From assembly GCA_002327315.1 (NCBI GenBank), contig DCVI01000130.1:1-26204 (forward strand): DNA of 26,204 nt. Direction: 5' to 3'. Numbering within the stretch: position 1 is the first letter of the stretch; each line of letters begins with the position of its first letter. The notes under the pieces are model-generated. The model was not told the origin of the DNA and ran no database searches. It saw nothing but the letters and a program-made list of their open reading frames with translations. The translations under genes were made by a program, and so were the position numbers. This DNA is from Syntrophaceae bacterium UBA2192. Lineage in GTDB: Bacteria; Desulfobacterota; Syntrophia; Syntrophales; UBA2192. This document shows, piece by piece, positions 7,602 through 15,068 of the stretch.

Positions 7602-7742
7602 GGCCCGGGCAACACAGCCCCAGGACCGGAACGGACATGCGCTTCGGACGATCTGAAAAAGGCAGGAACACGCGAAATCATGCCGCTGGCTCTGCATCGT
7701 TTCGTTTCCCGCACGCGCCGTCGTCTCCCGAAGCCACAGGCC

Positions 7743-7755
7743 CCTCGAATCGAGG
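7743..7755. promoter_or_regulatory. Short palindrome in the leader of the methylmalonyl-CoA operon
   Basis: CCTCGA-A-TCGAGG is a perfect 13-base palindrome 74 bp upstream of the mutase start. It could be an operator or a small stem. No good -35/-10 pair and no cobalamin riboswitch-like core were found in 7602-7828. Confidence 0.3.
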
Positions 7756-7828
7756 CCGTATCAACACACCCGGCAACCACCCCGAAATCACAACCGTTTC
7801 ACCCATAGGGTAAGCAAGGAGGAAGACA

Positions 7829-9967
7829 ATGGCTGAACACCCCCAGATGAAGAAATGGAAGGAGCAGGCAGCAAAGGAGCTCAAGGGAAAGCCTGTGGAA
7901 GCTCTCAACTGGGAGAGCCCCGAAGGGATCACCGTCAAGCCCATCTACACGGCGGAAGACCTGGAGGGTCTGGATTTCGTCAACACGCTTTCCGGCATGG
8001 CCCCCTACGTCAGGGGCCCCGTGGGCACCATGTATACCAACCACCCCTGGACGATCCGCCAGTACGCAGGATTCGCCACGGCCACGGAATCGAACGCGTT
8101 TTACAGGAGATCCCTCGCCGCCGGCAATCAGGGCCTATCCGTCGCCTTCGACCTGGCCACGCACCGCGGTTACGACTCCGACCATCCAAGAGTGACCGGT
8201 GACGTCGGCAAGGCCGGCGTGGCCATCGACTCCGTCGAGGACATGAAGGTCCTCTTCGACGGCATCCCGCTGGACAGGGTGACGGTCTCCATGACCATGA
8301 ACGGCGCCGTGCTCCCCATCCTCGCGGGTTACATCGTGGCCGCCGAGGAGCAGGGCGTAAAGCAGGAACAGCTCGCGGGCACGATCCAGAACGACATCCT
8401 GAAGGAGTTTCTCACCCGCAACACCTACATCTACCCGCCCCTGCCCTCGATGCGGATCGTCTCGGACATCATCGCCTACTGCTCCAAGAACATGCCGCGC
8501 TACAACACGATCTCGATCAGCGGCTACCACATCATGGAAGCGGGCGCCAACTCGGTCCTCCAGACGGCCTTCACGCTGGCTGACGGCAAACAATACATCC
8601 GGGCGGCCATCGACGGCGGCCTCTCGATCGACGATTTCGCCCCCCGGCTCTCCTTCTTCTTCGGCATCGGCATGAACTTCTTCATGGAGATCGCCATGCT
8701 GAGGGCGGCCCGTTACCTATGGAACAAGACGGTCAGCGAGTTCAACCCGAAGAACCCCCGCTCCACCATCCTGCGGACCCACTGCCAGACTTCCGGCTGG
8801 AGCCTCACGGAGCAGGACCCATACAACAACGTGATCCGCACGACCCTCGAGGCGCTCGCGGCGGCCCTGGGCGGCACCCAGTCGCTGCACACGAACGCCC
8901 TGGACGAGGCCACCAACCTCCCGACGGACTTCTCGGCCAGGATTGCCCGCAACACGCAGATCATCATCCAGGAAGAGTCCCAGGTCTGCCACGTGGTGGA
9001 TCCCCTGGGAGGCTCCTACTTCATCGAGGCCCTCACGGGCGCCATCATCCGCGAGGCCGGCAAGATCATGGACGAGATCGAGGCCCTCGGCGGCATGGCC
9101 AAGGCCATCGAGACGGGCATGCCGAAGCTGCGCATCGAGGAGTCGGCGGCGCGCCGCCAGGCCCGGATCGACCAGGGCAAGGACGTCATCGTCGGTGTGA
9201 ACAAGTACCGCGTGAAGGATGAGGCGCCGGGGGAAGTCCTGGAAATCCCCAGCACAGTGCGCGACGAGCAGATCGCAAAGCTTAAGGACATCAAGAGCAA
9301 ACGCGACAGCGCCGCTGTCAAAAAGTCCCTGGAGAATATCACGAAGGTGGCTGAAAAGGGCGGAAACCTCCTCGAAGCCACCGTCCAGGCCATGCGGCTT
9401 CGCGCCACGGTCGGCGAGGTGAGCGACGCCATGGAGAAGGTCTTCGGCCGCTACGTGGCGACGTCCCGGATGATCTCCGGTGTCTACTCCTCCGAGTACG
9501 GAGACAGCGACGTGATCAAGGGCCTGCAGAAGAGGACCGCGACCTTCCTGAAGGAGACAGGCCGCCGCCCGAGGATGCTCGTGACGAAGATGGGTCAGGA
9601 CGGCCACGACCGCGGCTTCAAGGTCGTCGCCACGGCCTTCGCCGACCTCGGCTTCGACATCGACATCAGCCCCATGTTCCAGACACCCGACGAGGCGGCC
9701 AAGATGGCCCTCGAAAACGACGTCCACATCGTCGGCGCCTCGAGCCTCACGGCAGGCCACAAGACGCTCGTCCCCGAGCTGATCAAGAAGCTCCGGGCAT
9801 CGGGCGCAGGGGAGATCCTGGTCATCGCGGGCGGCGTCATCCCCCCGACGGACTACGACTTCCTCTACAAGGCCGGCGTCGTCGGGATCTTCGGGCCTGG
9901 GACCTCGATCCCCGACTCGGCGGACAAGGTGCTCACCCTGCTGGAGCAGAAGTACCTGAAGAAGTAG
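7829..9967 (+). CDS. mcm: Methylmalonyl-CoA mutase, single-chain type
   Basis: A 712-residue adenosylcobalamin enzyme that interconverts (R)-methylmalonyl-CoA and succinyl-CoA in the cytosol. The N-terminal TIM-barrel region contains PWTIRQYAGFATATESNAFY, GLSVAFDLATHRGYDSDHPR and SGYHIMEAGA, whose His is the conserved active-site residue. The C-terminal B12 domain has the base-off/His-on motif DGHDRG (Asp591, His593, Gly596), followed by GASSLTAGHKTLVPEL and VIAGGVIPPTDYDFL. Catalytic and B12 domains in one chain match the catalytic subunit of two-chain enzymes or the homodimeric form; no small MutA-like subunit is present. AAGGAGGAAGACA precedes the ATG. It is the first gene of the operon and is followed by its G-protein chaperone, the usual partner. 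Confidence 0.97.
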   Translation: MAEHPQMKKWKEQAAKELKGKPVEALNWESPEGITVKPIYTAEDLEGLDFVNTLSGMAPYVRGPVGTMYTNHPWTIRQYAGFATATESNAFYRRSLAAGNQGLSVAFDLATHRGYDSDHPRVTGDVGKAGVAIDSVEDMKVLFDGIPLDRVTVSMTMNGAVLPILAGYIVAAEEQGVKQEQLAGTIQNDILKEFLTRNTYIYPPLPSMRIVSDIIAYCSKNMPRYNTISISGYHIMEAGANSVLQTAFTLADGKQYIRAAIDGGLSIDDFAPRLSFFFGIGMNFFMEIAMLRAARYLWNKTVSEFNPKNPRSTILRTHCQTSGWSLTEQDPYNNVIRTTLEALAAALGGTQSLHTNALDEATNLPTDFSARIARNTQIIIQEESQVCHVVDPLGGSYFIEALTGAIIREAGKIMDEIEALGGMAKAIETGMPKLRIEESAARRQARIDQGKDVIVGVNKYRVKDEAPGEVLEIPSTVRDEQIAKLKDIKSKRDSAAVKKSLENITKVAEKGGNLLEATVQAMRLRATVGEVSDAMEKVFGRYVATSRMISGVYSSEYGDSDVIKGLQKRTATFLKETGRRPRMLVTKMGQDGHDRGFKVVATAFADLGFDIDISPMFQTPDEAAKMALENDVHIVGASSLTAGHKTLVPELIKKLRASGAGEILVIAGGVIPPTDYDFLYKAGVVGIFGPGTSIPDSADKVLTLLEQKYLKK

Positions 9968-9975
9968 CGACAAAC

Positions 9976-10005
9976 CATTGCCGGGGGCTCTCCCCCCCGG
10001 CAATG
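9976..10005 (+). promoter_or_regulatory. Perfect GC-rich hairpin between mutase and meaB
   Basis: A 12-bp perfect stem, CATTGCCGGGGG (9976-9987) with CCCCCGGCAATG (9994-10005), has a 6-base loop. No T-run follows, so it is more likely an attenuator, an mRNA end-stabiliser or a processing site than a full terminator. It would let the mutase message end or persist apart from meaB. Confidence 0.55.
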
Positions 10006-10042
10006 CCGCAGTGAACGATCTGACCGGATCCGGGACAGGGTG

Positions 10043-11041
10043 ATGACTCAGAAGGAACTCGACTACTACGTCCAGGGCGTGACCAGCCAGAACCGGCTGG
10101 TCATGGCGAAAACGATCACGCTGATCGAGAGCACCCTGCCGGCCCACCAGGAAACGGCCCGGGCCGTCATGGACGCGCTGCTGCCTCATACCGGCAAGGC
10201 CGTGCGCCTGGGGATCACGGGAGTGCCCGGCGCAGGCAAGAGCACCTTCATCGAGAGCTTCGGCATGATGCTCACGCAGAAGGGGCTCCGGGTGGCCGTG
10301 CTGGCCGTGGACCCGAGCAGTCCCCGGACGGGCGGGAGCATCCTGGCCGACAAGACCCGGATGGAGAAGCTCTCCGTCAACGAGCAGGCATTCATCCGGC
10401 CCAGCCCTTCCAGCGGAACCCTCGGCGGGGTGGCCCGCAAGACCCGGGAGACCATGATGATCTGCGAGGCCGCAGGCTACGACGTCATCATGGTGGAGAC
10501 GGTGGGCGTGGGACAGTCGGAAGTCGCCGTGGCCTCCATGGTGGACTTCTTCCTGGTGCTCATGATCGCCGGGGCCGGCGACGAGCTCCAGGGGATCAAA
10601 AAGGGCGTCCTGGAGCTGGCCGACGCCATCACGGTCAACAAGGCAGACGGCGACAACATCGACCGGGCAAAGATGGCCCGGCAGCAATACTCGACGGCCA
10701 TGCACCTTCTGTCGCCGCCCTCGCCCGACTGGAGTACGCCGGTTATGATGTGCAGCTCCCTCACCGGAACCGGTCTTGCGGAGATCTGGGACATGGTTCT
10801 GAAACATCGGAAAATCATGGAGGAAAAGGGGGAGCTGGAGAGGAAGCGGCACGAACAGTCCCGCCTGTGGATGTGGGCCCTGGTCAAGGAAGGGATGGAA
10901 GAGTGGTTTTACAAGAATGCCCAGGTCGTCAACCTCCTGCCTCTCATCGAGAAGGAAGTGGTCGGCGGAAGGATCACGGCCACCTCGGGGGCGGCCCGGA
11001 TCCTTTCTTTCCTCCAGAATTACAGCTTAACCACTACGTGA
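10043..11041 (+). CDS. meaB: MeaB/ArgK-type GTPase, methylmalonyl-CoA mutase chaperone
   Basis: A P-loop GTPase of about 332 residues in the SIMIBI class. It loads and protects the cobalamin cofactor of the mutase. Visible motifs are GVPGAGKSTF (Walker A), VDPSSPRTGGSILADKTRM (switch region with the conserved Asp), IMVETVGVGQSE (G3 region) and NKADGDN (guanine specificity). The length is normal. A GTG directly before the ATG (10040) is an alternative start; spacing from the weak AGGG site does not decide it. The gene follows the mutase by 75 bp and precedes the epimerase by 31 bp, the classic gene neighbourhood. No missing key residue was noticed. Confidence 0.95.
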   Translation: MTQKELDYYVQGVTSQNRLVMAKTITLIESTLPAHQETARAVMDALLPHTGKAVRLGITGVPGAGKSTFIESFGMMLTQKGLRVAVLAVDPSSPRTGGSILADKTRMEKLSVNEQAFIRPSPSSGTLGGVARKTRETMMICEAAGYDVIMVETVGVGQSEVAVASMVDFFLVLMIAGAGDELQGIKKGVLELADAITVNKADGDNIDRAKMARQQYSTAMHLLSPPSPDWSTPVMMCSSLTGTGLAEIWDMVLKHRKIMEEKGELERKRHEQSRLWMWALVKEGMEEWFYKNAQVVNLLPLIEKEVVGGRITATSGAARILSFLQNYSLTTT

Positions 11042-11072
11042 AGCAACCAGACGAGTCAGGAGGTCTATCGAC

Positions 11073-11474
11073 ATGAAGATTACGCGTGTAGATCACATCG
11101 GAATCGCAGTGAAAAGCATCGCCGAATCCCTGAAGGTCTATGAGGCGATGGGACTCAAATCCGTGGGCGTCGAGGAGGTGGCCGAGCAGAAGGTGCGCGT
11201 GGCCTTTCTTCCCCTCGGCGAGGCCGAGATCGAGCTGCTCGAGTCCACTTCGCCCGACGGTCCCGTTGCCAAGCACATCGAGAAGAACGGCGAGGGCATC
11301 CAGCACCTCGCGCTGCGCGTGGACAACCTCGAGGCGGCCCTGGCGGAACTCAAGGCCCAGGGGGTGCGCCTCATCGACGAGAAGCCCCGCTATGGCGCGG
11401 GCGGCGCGAAGATCGCCTTCGTGCATCCCCGCTCCACAGGCGGCGTGCTCCTCGAGCTGAGCGAGAGGAAGTAA
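11073..11474 (+). CDS. mce: Methylmalonyl-CoA epimerase
   Basis: A 133-residue VOC-superfamily metalloenzyme that interconverts the (R) and (S) forms of methylmalonyl-CoA. It thereby links the decarboxylase/carboxyltransferase to the mutase. The paired beta-alpha-beta modules are seen, with expected metal ligands: His in VDHIGIAV (residue 8), His in GIQHLALRV, and Glu in GVLLELSE near the C-terminus. AGGAGG lies 11 bases before the ATG (GTCAGGAGGTCTATCGAC). It is tightly placed between meaB and the carboxyltransferase gene. The length is standard. Confidence 0.95.
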   Translation: MKITRVDHIGIAVKSIAESLKVYEAMGLKSVGVEEVAEQKVRVAFLPLGEAEIELLESTSPDGPVAKHIEKNGEGIQHLALRVDNLEAALAELKAQGVRLIDEKPRYGAGGAKIAFVHPRSTGGVLLELSERK

Positions 11475-11518
11475 CCCCCGCAAGAAACAGACCCAGAGAA
11501 AGAAAGAGGTAAGGAGCC

Positions 11519-13054
11519 GTGACGAATAAAGAAAAAATCGAACTCATGAGGACCCGCGAGAAGAAAATCGAGATGGGCGGCGGCGCCAAGGCCCTCGAGA
11601 AGGTGAAGTCCACGGGAAGGCTCACGGCCCGCGAGAGGCTCGGGCGCCTTTTCGATGAAGGCACCTTCGTGGAGATGGACAAGTTCGTGGAACACCGTTG
11701 CGTAAACTTCGGAATGGACCAGACGGAGGTCCCCGGCGAGGGTGTCGTGACGGGCTACGGCATGGTGAACGGCCGCACCGTTTTCGCCTTTGCGCAGGAC
11801 TTCAGCACCATGGGGGGCTCGCTTGGCGAGATGCACGCCGCCAAGATCGTCAAGTGCCAGGACCGGGCCATGTCGGCGGGTGCCCCCATCGTGGGCCTCA
11901 ACGACTCGGGCGGCGCGAGGATCCAGGAGGCCGTCGACTCGCTCGCCGGCTACGGGCGGATTTTCTACAAGAACACCATGGCCTCGGGCATCATTCCCCA
12001 GGTGAGCGCCATCATGGGCCCCTCGGCCGGCGGCGCCGTCTACTCGCCCGCGCTCATGGACTTCATCTACATGGTGGACAAGGAATACGCCCAGATGTTC
12101 ATCACGGGCCCCCAGGTCGTCAAGGCCGTCATGGGCGAGGAAGTGACGGCCATGGAGCTGGGCGGCGCCATGACACACAACACGAAAAGCGGAGTGGCCC
12201 ACTTCGTGGCGGCAAGCGACGAGGACTGCATCGACCAGATCAAGAAGCTCCTGGGCTATCTCCCGCTCAATAACCGCGAGCAGGCGCCCGTTGCACCCTG
12301 CACCGACCCGGTCGACCGCATGGAGGAGAAGCTCAACACGCTCGTCCCCGAGGCCAGCAACCGCCCCTACGACATCAAGAAGGTCATCAAGCTCGTTGTC
12401 GACGACGGCGAGATCTACGAAAGCCAGGCCCTTTATGCCATGAACATGGTGACCTGCTTTGCCCGCATGAACGGCCGGCCTGTCGGGATCATTGCCAACC
12501 AGCCTGCCGTGCTCGCAGGATGTCTCGACATCAACTCCTCCGACAAGGCCTCGCGCTTCATCCGCTTCTGCGACTGTTTCAATCTCCCGATCCTCACCTT
12601 CGTCGACGTCCCGGGCTACCTCCCGGGGACAGGGCAGGAGTATGGCGGGATCATCCGCCACGGCGCGAAGATGCTCTACGTCTACCCCGAGGCGACGGTG
12701 CCGAAGATCACGATCGTCGTTCGCAAGGCCTACGGCGGCTCCTACCTCGGCATGTGCTCGGGCCAGACGGGCGCCGATGTGGTCATGGCCTGGCCCTCGG
12801 CCGAGATCGCCGTCATGGGCGCCGAGGGGGCGGCCAAGATCATCTTCCGCAAGGAGGACCCCGAGAACCTGAAAAAGAAGACGCAGGAATACATCGAGAA
12901 CTTCGCAACCCCCTACCAGGCGGCGCGCCACGGCCTCATCGAGCAGGTCATCGAGCCCAGGGAAACCCGGCCCATGATCATCAGGGCCCTCCGGATGCTC
13001 GAGGGGAAGAAGGAAGACCGTCCCTGGAAGAAACACGGCAACATTCCTCTCTAG
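11519..13054 (+). CDS. mmdA: Methylmalonyl-CoA decarboxylase alpha subunit (carboxyltransferase)
   Basis: A 511-residue crotonase-fold carboxyltransferase that moves CO2 between methylmalonyl-CoA and biotin. It is shared by MmdA and propionyl-CoA carboxylase beta chains. Motifs are GGSLGEMHAAKIVK, NDSGGARIQEAVDSL and MGPSAGGAVYSPALMDF in the N-half, and FVDVPGYLPGTGQEYGGIIR and RKAYGGSYLGMCS in the C-half; the two glycine-rich oxyanion regions are intact. The start is GTG at 11519 with AAGGAG close in front; the N-terminus MTNKEKIELMRTREKKIEMGG aligns with family starts. The next genes are membrane and biotin-carrier subunits, and no biotin carboxylase is present. A Na+-coupled decarboxylase is therefore the better reading than an ATP-dependent carboxylase. 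Confidence 0.94.
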   Translation: MTNKEKIELMRTREKKIEMGGGAKALEKVKSTGRLTARERLGRLFDEGTFVEMDKFVEHRCVNFGMDQTEVPGEGVVTGYGMVNGRTVFAFAQDFSTMGGSLGEMHAAKIVKCQDRAMSAGAPIVGLNDSGGARIQEAVDSLAGYGRIFYKNTMASGIIPQVSAIMGPSAGGAVYSPALMDFIYMVDKEYAQMFITGPQVVKAVMGEEVTAMELGGAMTHNTKSGVAHFVAASDEDCIDQIKKLLGYLPLNNREQAPVAPCTDPVDRMEEKLNTLVPEASNRPYDIKKVIKLVVDDGEIYESQALYAMNMVTCFARMNGRPVGIIANQPAVLAGCLDINSSDKASRFIRFCDCFNLPILTFVDVPGYLPGTGQEYGGIIRHGAKMLYVYPEATVPKITIVVRKAYGGSYLGMCSGQTGADVVMAWPSAEIAVMGAEGAAKIIFRKEDPENLKKKTQEYIENFATPYQAARHGLIEQVIEPRETRPMIIRALRMLEGKKEDRPWKKHGNIPL

Positions 13055-13112
13055 AACCGAAACCGGCTACGATCCGGCACCGCATCTAAAGAGGATGAGA
13101 TATTATTTATTA

Positions 13113-13142
13113 AAATTCCTCGCACCAAGGTGCCAGGAATTT
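13113..13142 (+). promoter_or_regulatory. Imperfect hairpin downstream of mmdA
   Basis: AAATTCCT (13113-13120) pairs with AGGAATTT (13135-13142), and GCACC pairs with GGTGC inside, with one C-C mismatch between. It sits in an unusually AT-rich 197-bp gap within a GC-rich operon. Its role is unknown. Confidence 0.45.
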
Positions 13143-13178
13143 AGAAACTTAAGGAAATGGGTTAGTTGTTATTATGCT

Positions 13179-13210
13179 CGCAACCCCCGCAGCAAGCTGC
13201 GGGGGTTGCG
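13179..13210 (+). promoter_or_regulatory. Perfect 15-bp GC-rich hairpin before mmdD
   Basis: CGCAACCCCCGCAGC (13179-13193) and GCTGCGGGGGTTGCG (13196-13210) are perfectly complementary around AA. A few T follow (TCGTTTTC), so partial termination or mRNA protection are both possible. It divides the soluble carboxyltransferase gene from the membrane-subunit genes. Confidence 0.55.
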
Positions 13211-13251
13211 CGTGCAATCGTTTTCAACCGTATGAAGGAGGTTTTTCAATC

Positions 13252-13398
13252 ATGGAGATGGACAATTTCACATTCGGCGTCACGATGCTCGTGGCCGGCA
13301 TGGGTGGCACGCTGGTCACCCTGGGGCTTCTGAGCCTGATGATGATGGCCCTGGGCAAGCTCTTCCCGTACAAGGAAGAGGGCGGGAAGGAGGGCTAA
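13252..13398 (+). CDS. mmdD: Very short gamma/delta-type subunit of the sodium-pumping decarboxylase (OadG-like)
   Basis: A 48-residue single-pass membrane protein. Residues 7-36 (FGVTMLVAGMGGTLVTLGLL and following) form one transmembrane helix, and the end is a short charged tail, FPYKEEGGKEG. In known pumps this subunit anchors the carboxyltransferase to the beta subunit and is usually about 80-115 residues with a Pro/Ala-rich soluble tail; here the tail is absent. Start ATG at 13252 has AAGGAGG 10 bases upstream. A longer frame from 13174 would translate the GC hairpin and is rejected. It ends 4 bases before mmdB, so the two are probably translationally coupled. The call rests on position and helix more than on sequence. 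Confidence 0.75.
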   Translation: MEMDNFTFGVTMLVAGMGGTLVTLGLLSLMMMALGKLFPYKEEGGKEG

Positions 13399-13402
13399 AG
13401 CC

Positions 13403-14551
13403 ATGATGGAAGCAATCATTGCCGGACTGGGCGGACTGGTCATCGGCTTTAAAATGCTGTTTGTCAACTGGCAGAGCCTGATCATGCTCGGTGTGGGCGG
13501 CGTGCTGCTGTGGCTGGGCATCAAGAAGGACTGCGAGCCCCTGTTGCTCGTTCCGATCGGGTTCGGCTGCATCCTGGTCAACATCCCCATGTCGGACGTC
13601 ATGCTCAAGGACGGCTTCATCCGGACGATCTATGACGCCGGCATCGACACGGAGCTCTTTCCGCTCCTGATCTTCATCGGCATCGGGGCGATGACGGACT
13701 TCGGCCCCGTGCTGGCGCAGCCCTACACGTTTCTGCTGGGGGCGGCGGGGCAGTTTGGGATCTTCCTGACGCTGATGCTGGCCCTTTTCCTGGGCTTCCC
13801 GAAGCTCGATGCGGTTTCGATCGGCATCATCGGGGCCTGCGACGGCCCGACGGCGATCTACGTAACCTCGAAGTACGCACCCCATCTGCTGGGGGCGGTG
13901 GCCGTGGCGGCCTACTCCTACATGTCGCTCGTTCCGGTGATCCAGCCGCCGATCATGAAGGCGCTCACCACGGAGAAGGAGAAGAAGACGGTCATGAAGT
14001 TCACCGCCAAGCCGGTCTCCAAGACGACGAAGCTGCTCTTCCCGCTCGTGATCACGATCGTGGGGGGCTGCATCGCTCCGAAGGGACTTCCGCTGCTTGC
14101 GACGATCATGCTCGGAAACCTCATGAAGGAGTCCGGCGTGGTGGCCCGCCTCGCGGGGGCGGCCGAAAACGAGATCGCCAACGTGGTGACCCTCTTCCTG
14201 GGCCTCTGCATCGGGGCGACCATGGCGGGTCCGGCCTTCATCCGGGCCGAGACCCTGATCATCCTGGGGCTGGGTTTCCTGGCCATCTGCCTGGACACGG
14301 TCTGCGGCGTGCTGTTCGGCAAGCTTCTCTACATCATCACGGGCGGCAAGATCAACCCGCTGATCGGCTCGGCCGGCATCTCGGCCTTCCCGATGGCGGC
14401 CCGCGTGGTCGCCAAGGTGGGCATGCAGTACAACAAGAAGAACTATCTGCTGATGCACGCCATGGGCGCCAACGCCGGCGGGCAGATCGGCTCGGTCATC
14501 GCGGCGGCCGTCATGCTCTCCGTGCTGGCCGGCATGGGCGTTATCAGATAA
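13403..14551 (+). CDS. mmdB: Sodium-ion-translocating decarboxylase beta subunit
   Basis: A 382-residue polytopic membrane protein of the OadB/MmdB/GcdB family. It decarboxylates carboxybiotin and pumps Na+ (or runs in reverse). Family blocks are seen in order: IGIGAMTDFGPVLAQP (near residue 90), IGACDGPTAIYVTSKYAPHLLG (near 145-165, with the conserved Asp), and MHAMGANAGGQIGS near the C-terminus (conserved Asn, Gly and Ser of the ion path). About nine to ten hydrophobic segments are present. MMEAII has two possible starts three bases apart. The length is normal. It follows mmdD almost without a gap. The conserved Asp and Asn/Ser suggest an active pump; Na+ specificity is a family inference. 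Confidence 0.95.
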   Translation: MMEAIIAGLGGLVIGFKMLFVNWQSLIMLGVGGVLLWLGIKKDCEPLLLVPIGFGCILVNIPMSDVMLKDGFIRTIYDAGIDTELFPLLIFIGIGAMTDFGPVLAQPYTFLLGAAGQFGIFLTLMLALFLGFPKLDAVSIGIIGACDGPTAIYVTSKYAPHLLGAVAVAAYSYMSLVPVIQPPIMKALTTEKEKKTVMKFTAKPVSKTTKLLFPLVITIVGGCIAPKGLPLLATIMLGNLMKESGVVARLAGAAENEIANVVTLFLGLCIGATMAGPAFIRAETLIILGLGFLAICLDTVCGVLFGKLLYIITGGKINPLIGSAGISAFPMAARVVAKVGMQYNKKNYLLMHAMGANAGGQIGSVIAAAVMLSVLAGMGVIR

Positions 14552-14554
14552 AGA

Positions 14555-14589
14555 GTGGCTAAAGGCTTAAGGCGAAAGGCTAAGTGCAA
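14555..14589 (+). repeat. Degenerate heptamer tandem repeat directly after the mmdB stop
   Basis: Units of seven are GTGGCTA, AAGGCTT, AAGGCGA, AAGGCTA and AGTGCAA. The array starts 3 bases after the mmdB TAA and reads in the gene's sense direction. It resembles the array at 18142-18169 when that is read on its own coding strand (shared GGCTTx core). Confidence 0.6.
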
Positions 14590-14647
14590 GGAAGACAACG
14601 CTTTTTGAAGCAAATATAATTAAAGAAAGAAAGGAGGCGAAACCCCA

Positions 14648-14863
14648 ATGGCAATCGATGTAATAGCCCCGATGCCCGGCACGATCAAGGAGATCATCGT
14701 GAAGGCGGGCGATGCCGTGAAGGAAGACGAGGAACTCGTCATCCTCGAGGCCATGAAGATGGAGAACCCCATCGTGGCCCCGTCCAACGGCACGGTCAAA
14801 GAGATCAAGGTCAAGGAAGGGGACAAGGTCAACACGAGCCAGGTCCTCGTCGTTCTGGGATAG
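14648..14863 (+). CDS. mmdC: Minimal biotin carrier (biotin/lipoyl attachment domain)
   Basis: A 71-residue protein that is nothing but a biotinyl domain. The biotinylation motif EAMKMEN places the target lysine at residue 37. The two half-barrels VIAPMPGTIKEIIVKAGDAV and VAPSNGTVKEIKVKEGDKV are clear. It carries CO2 as carboxybiotin between the carboxyltransferase (mmdA) and the membrane subunit (mmdB). Usual MmdC proteins have about 120-130 residues because of an N-terminal Pro/Ala-rich linker; this one has no linker. AAAGGAGG lies 11 bases before the ATG. It is the last gene of the decarboxylase set and is followed by a GC-rich hairpin. Confidence 0.95.
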   Translation: MAIDVIAPMPGTIKEIIVKAGDAVKEDEELVILEAMKMENPIVAPSNGTVKEIKVKEGDKVNTSQVLVVLG

Positions 14864-14873
14864 AGGGACAAGG

Positions 14874-14903
14874 GCCCTCCCCCCGCGCAGGCGGGGGAAG
14901 GGC
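14874..14903 (+). terminator. GC-rich hairpin after mmdC
   Basis: GCCCTCCCCCCGC (14874-14886) pairs with GCGGGGGAAGGGC (14891-14903) with one mismatch and loop GCAG. It begins 11 bp after the stop. No direct T-run follows (the next T-run is 30 bases on), so termination may be partial or Rho-assisted. Confidence 0.5.
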
Positions 14904-15032
14904 AACCCCTCGTGCCTCGACCGCTCTTTCTCGATTTTTTCATGATGACGAGGCGCGGACCGGCTCGAAAAAAATTCACTCAAAGCGGTAGACTTTTTTT
15001 ACAAAGTGGAATAATCAAGCATAAGCTGAACA

Positions 15033-15062
15033 CCCTATCTAAAAATACCAATAGGGAGGGAG
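15033..15062 (+). promoter_or_regulatory. Possible ribosome-site-masking stem before the permease
   Basis: CCCTAT (15033-15038) can pair with ATAGGG (15051-15056), and the second arm runs into the GGGAGGGAG ribosome site of the permease (15054-15062). A 6-bp stem is weak, so the effect on translation is uncertain. Confidence 0.3.
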
Positions 15063-15068
15063 AAAAAA

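Noticed and set aside
7602..7828. Cobalamin riboswitch before the mutase
   Set aside because: I looked for the conserved B12-box-like core and the usual flanking stems and saw none; only a 13-base palindrome is present.
8717..10852. A 711-codon open frame antisense to mutase and meaB (also long antisense frames at 3395-5104, 5238-6356, 11390-13036 and 17100-18269)
   Set aside because: Composition is dominated by Arg/Gly/Asp/His/Leu runs typical of the complement of GC-rich codons. The sense strand has clear enzymes with conserved motifs and ribosome sites.
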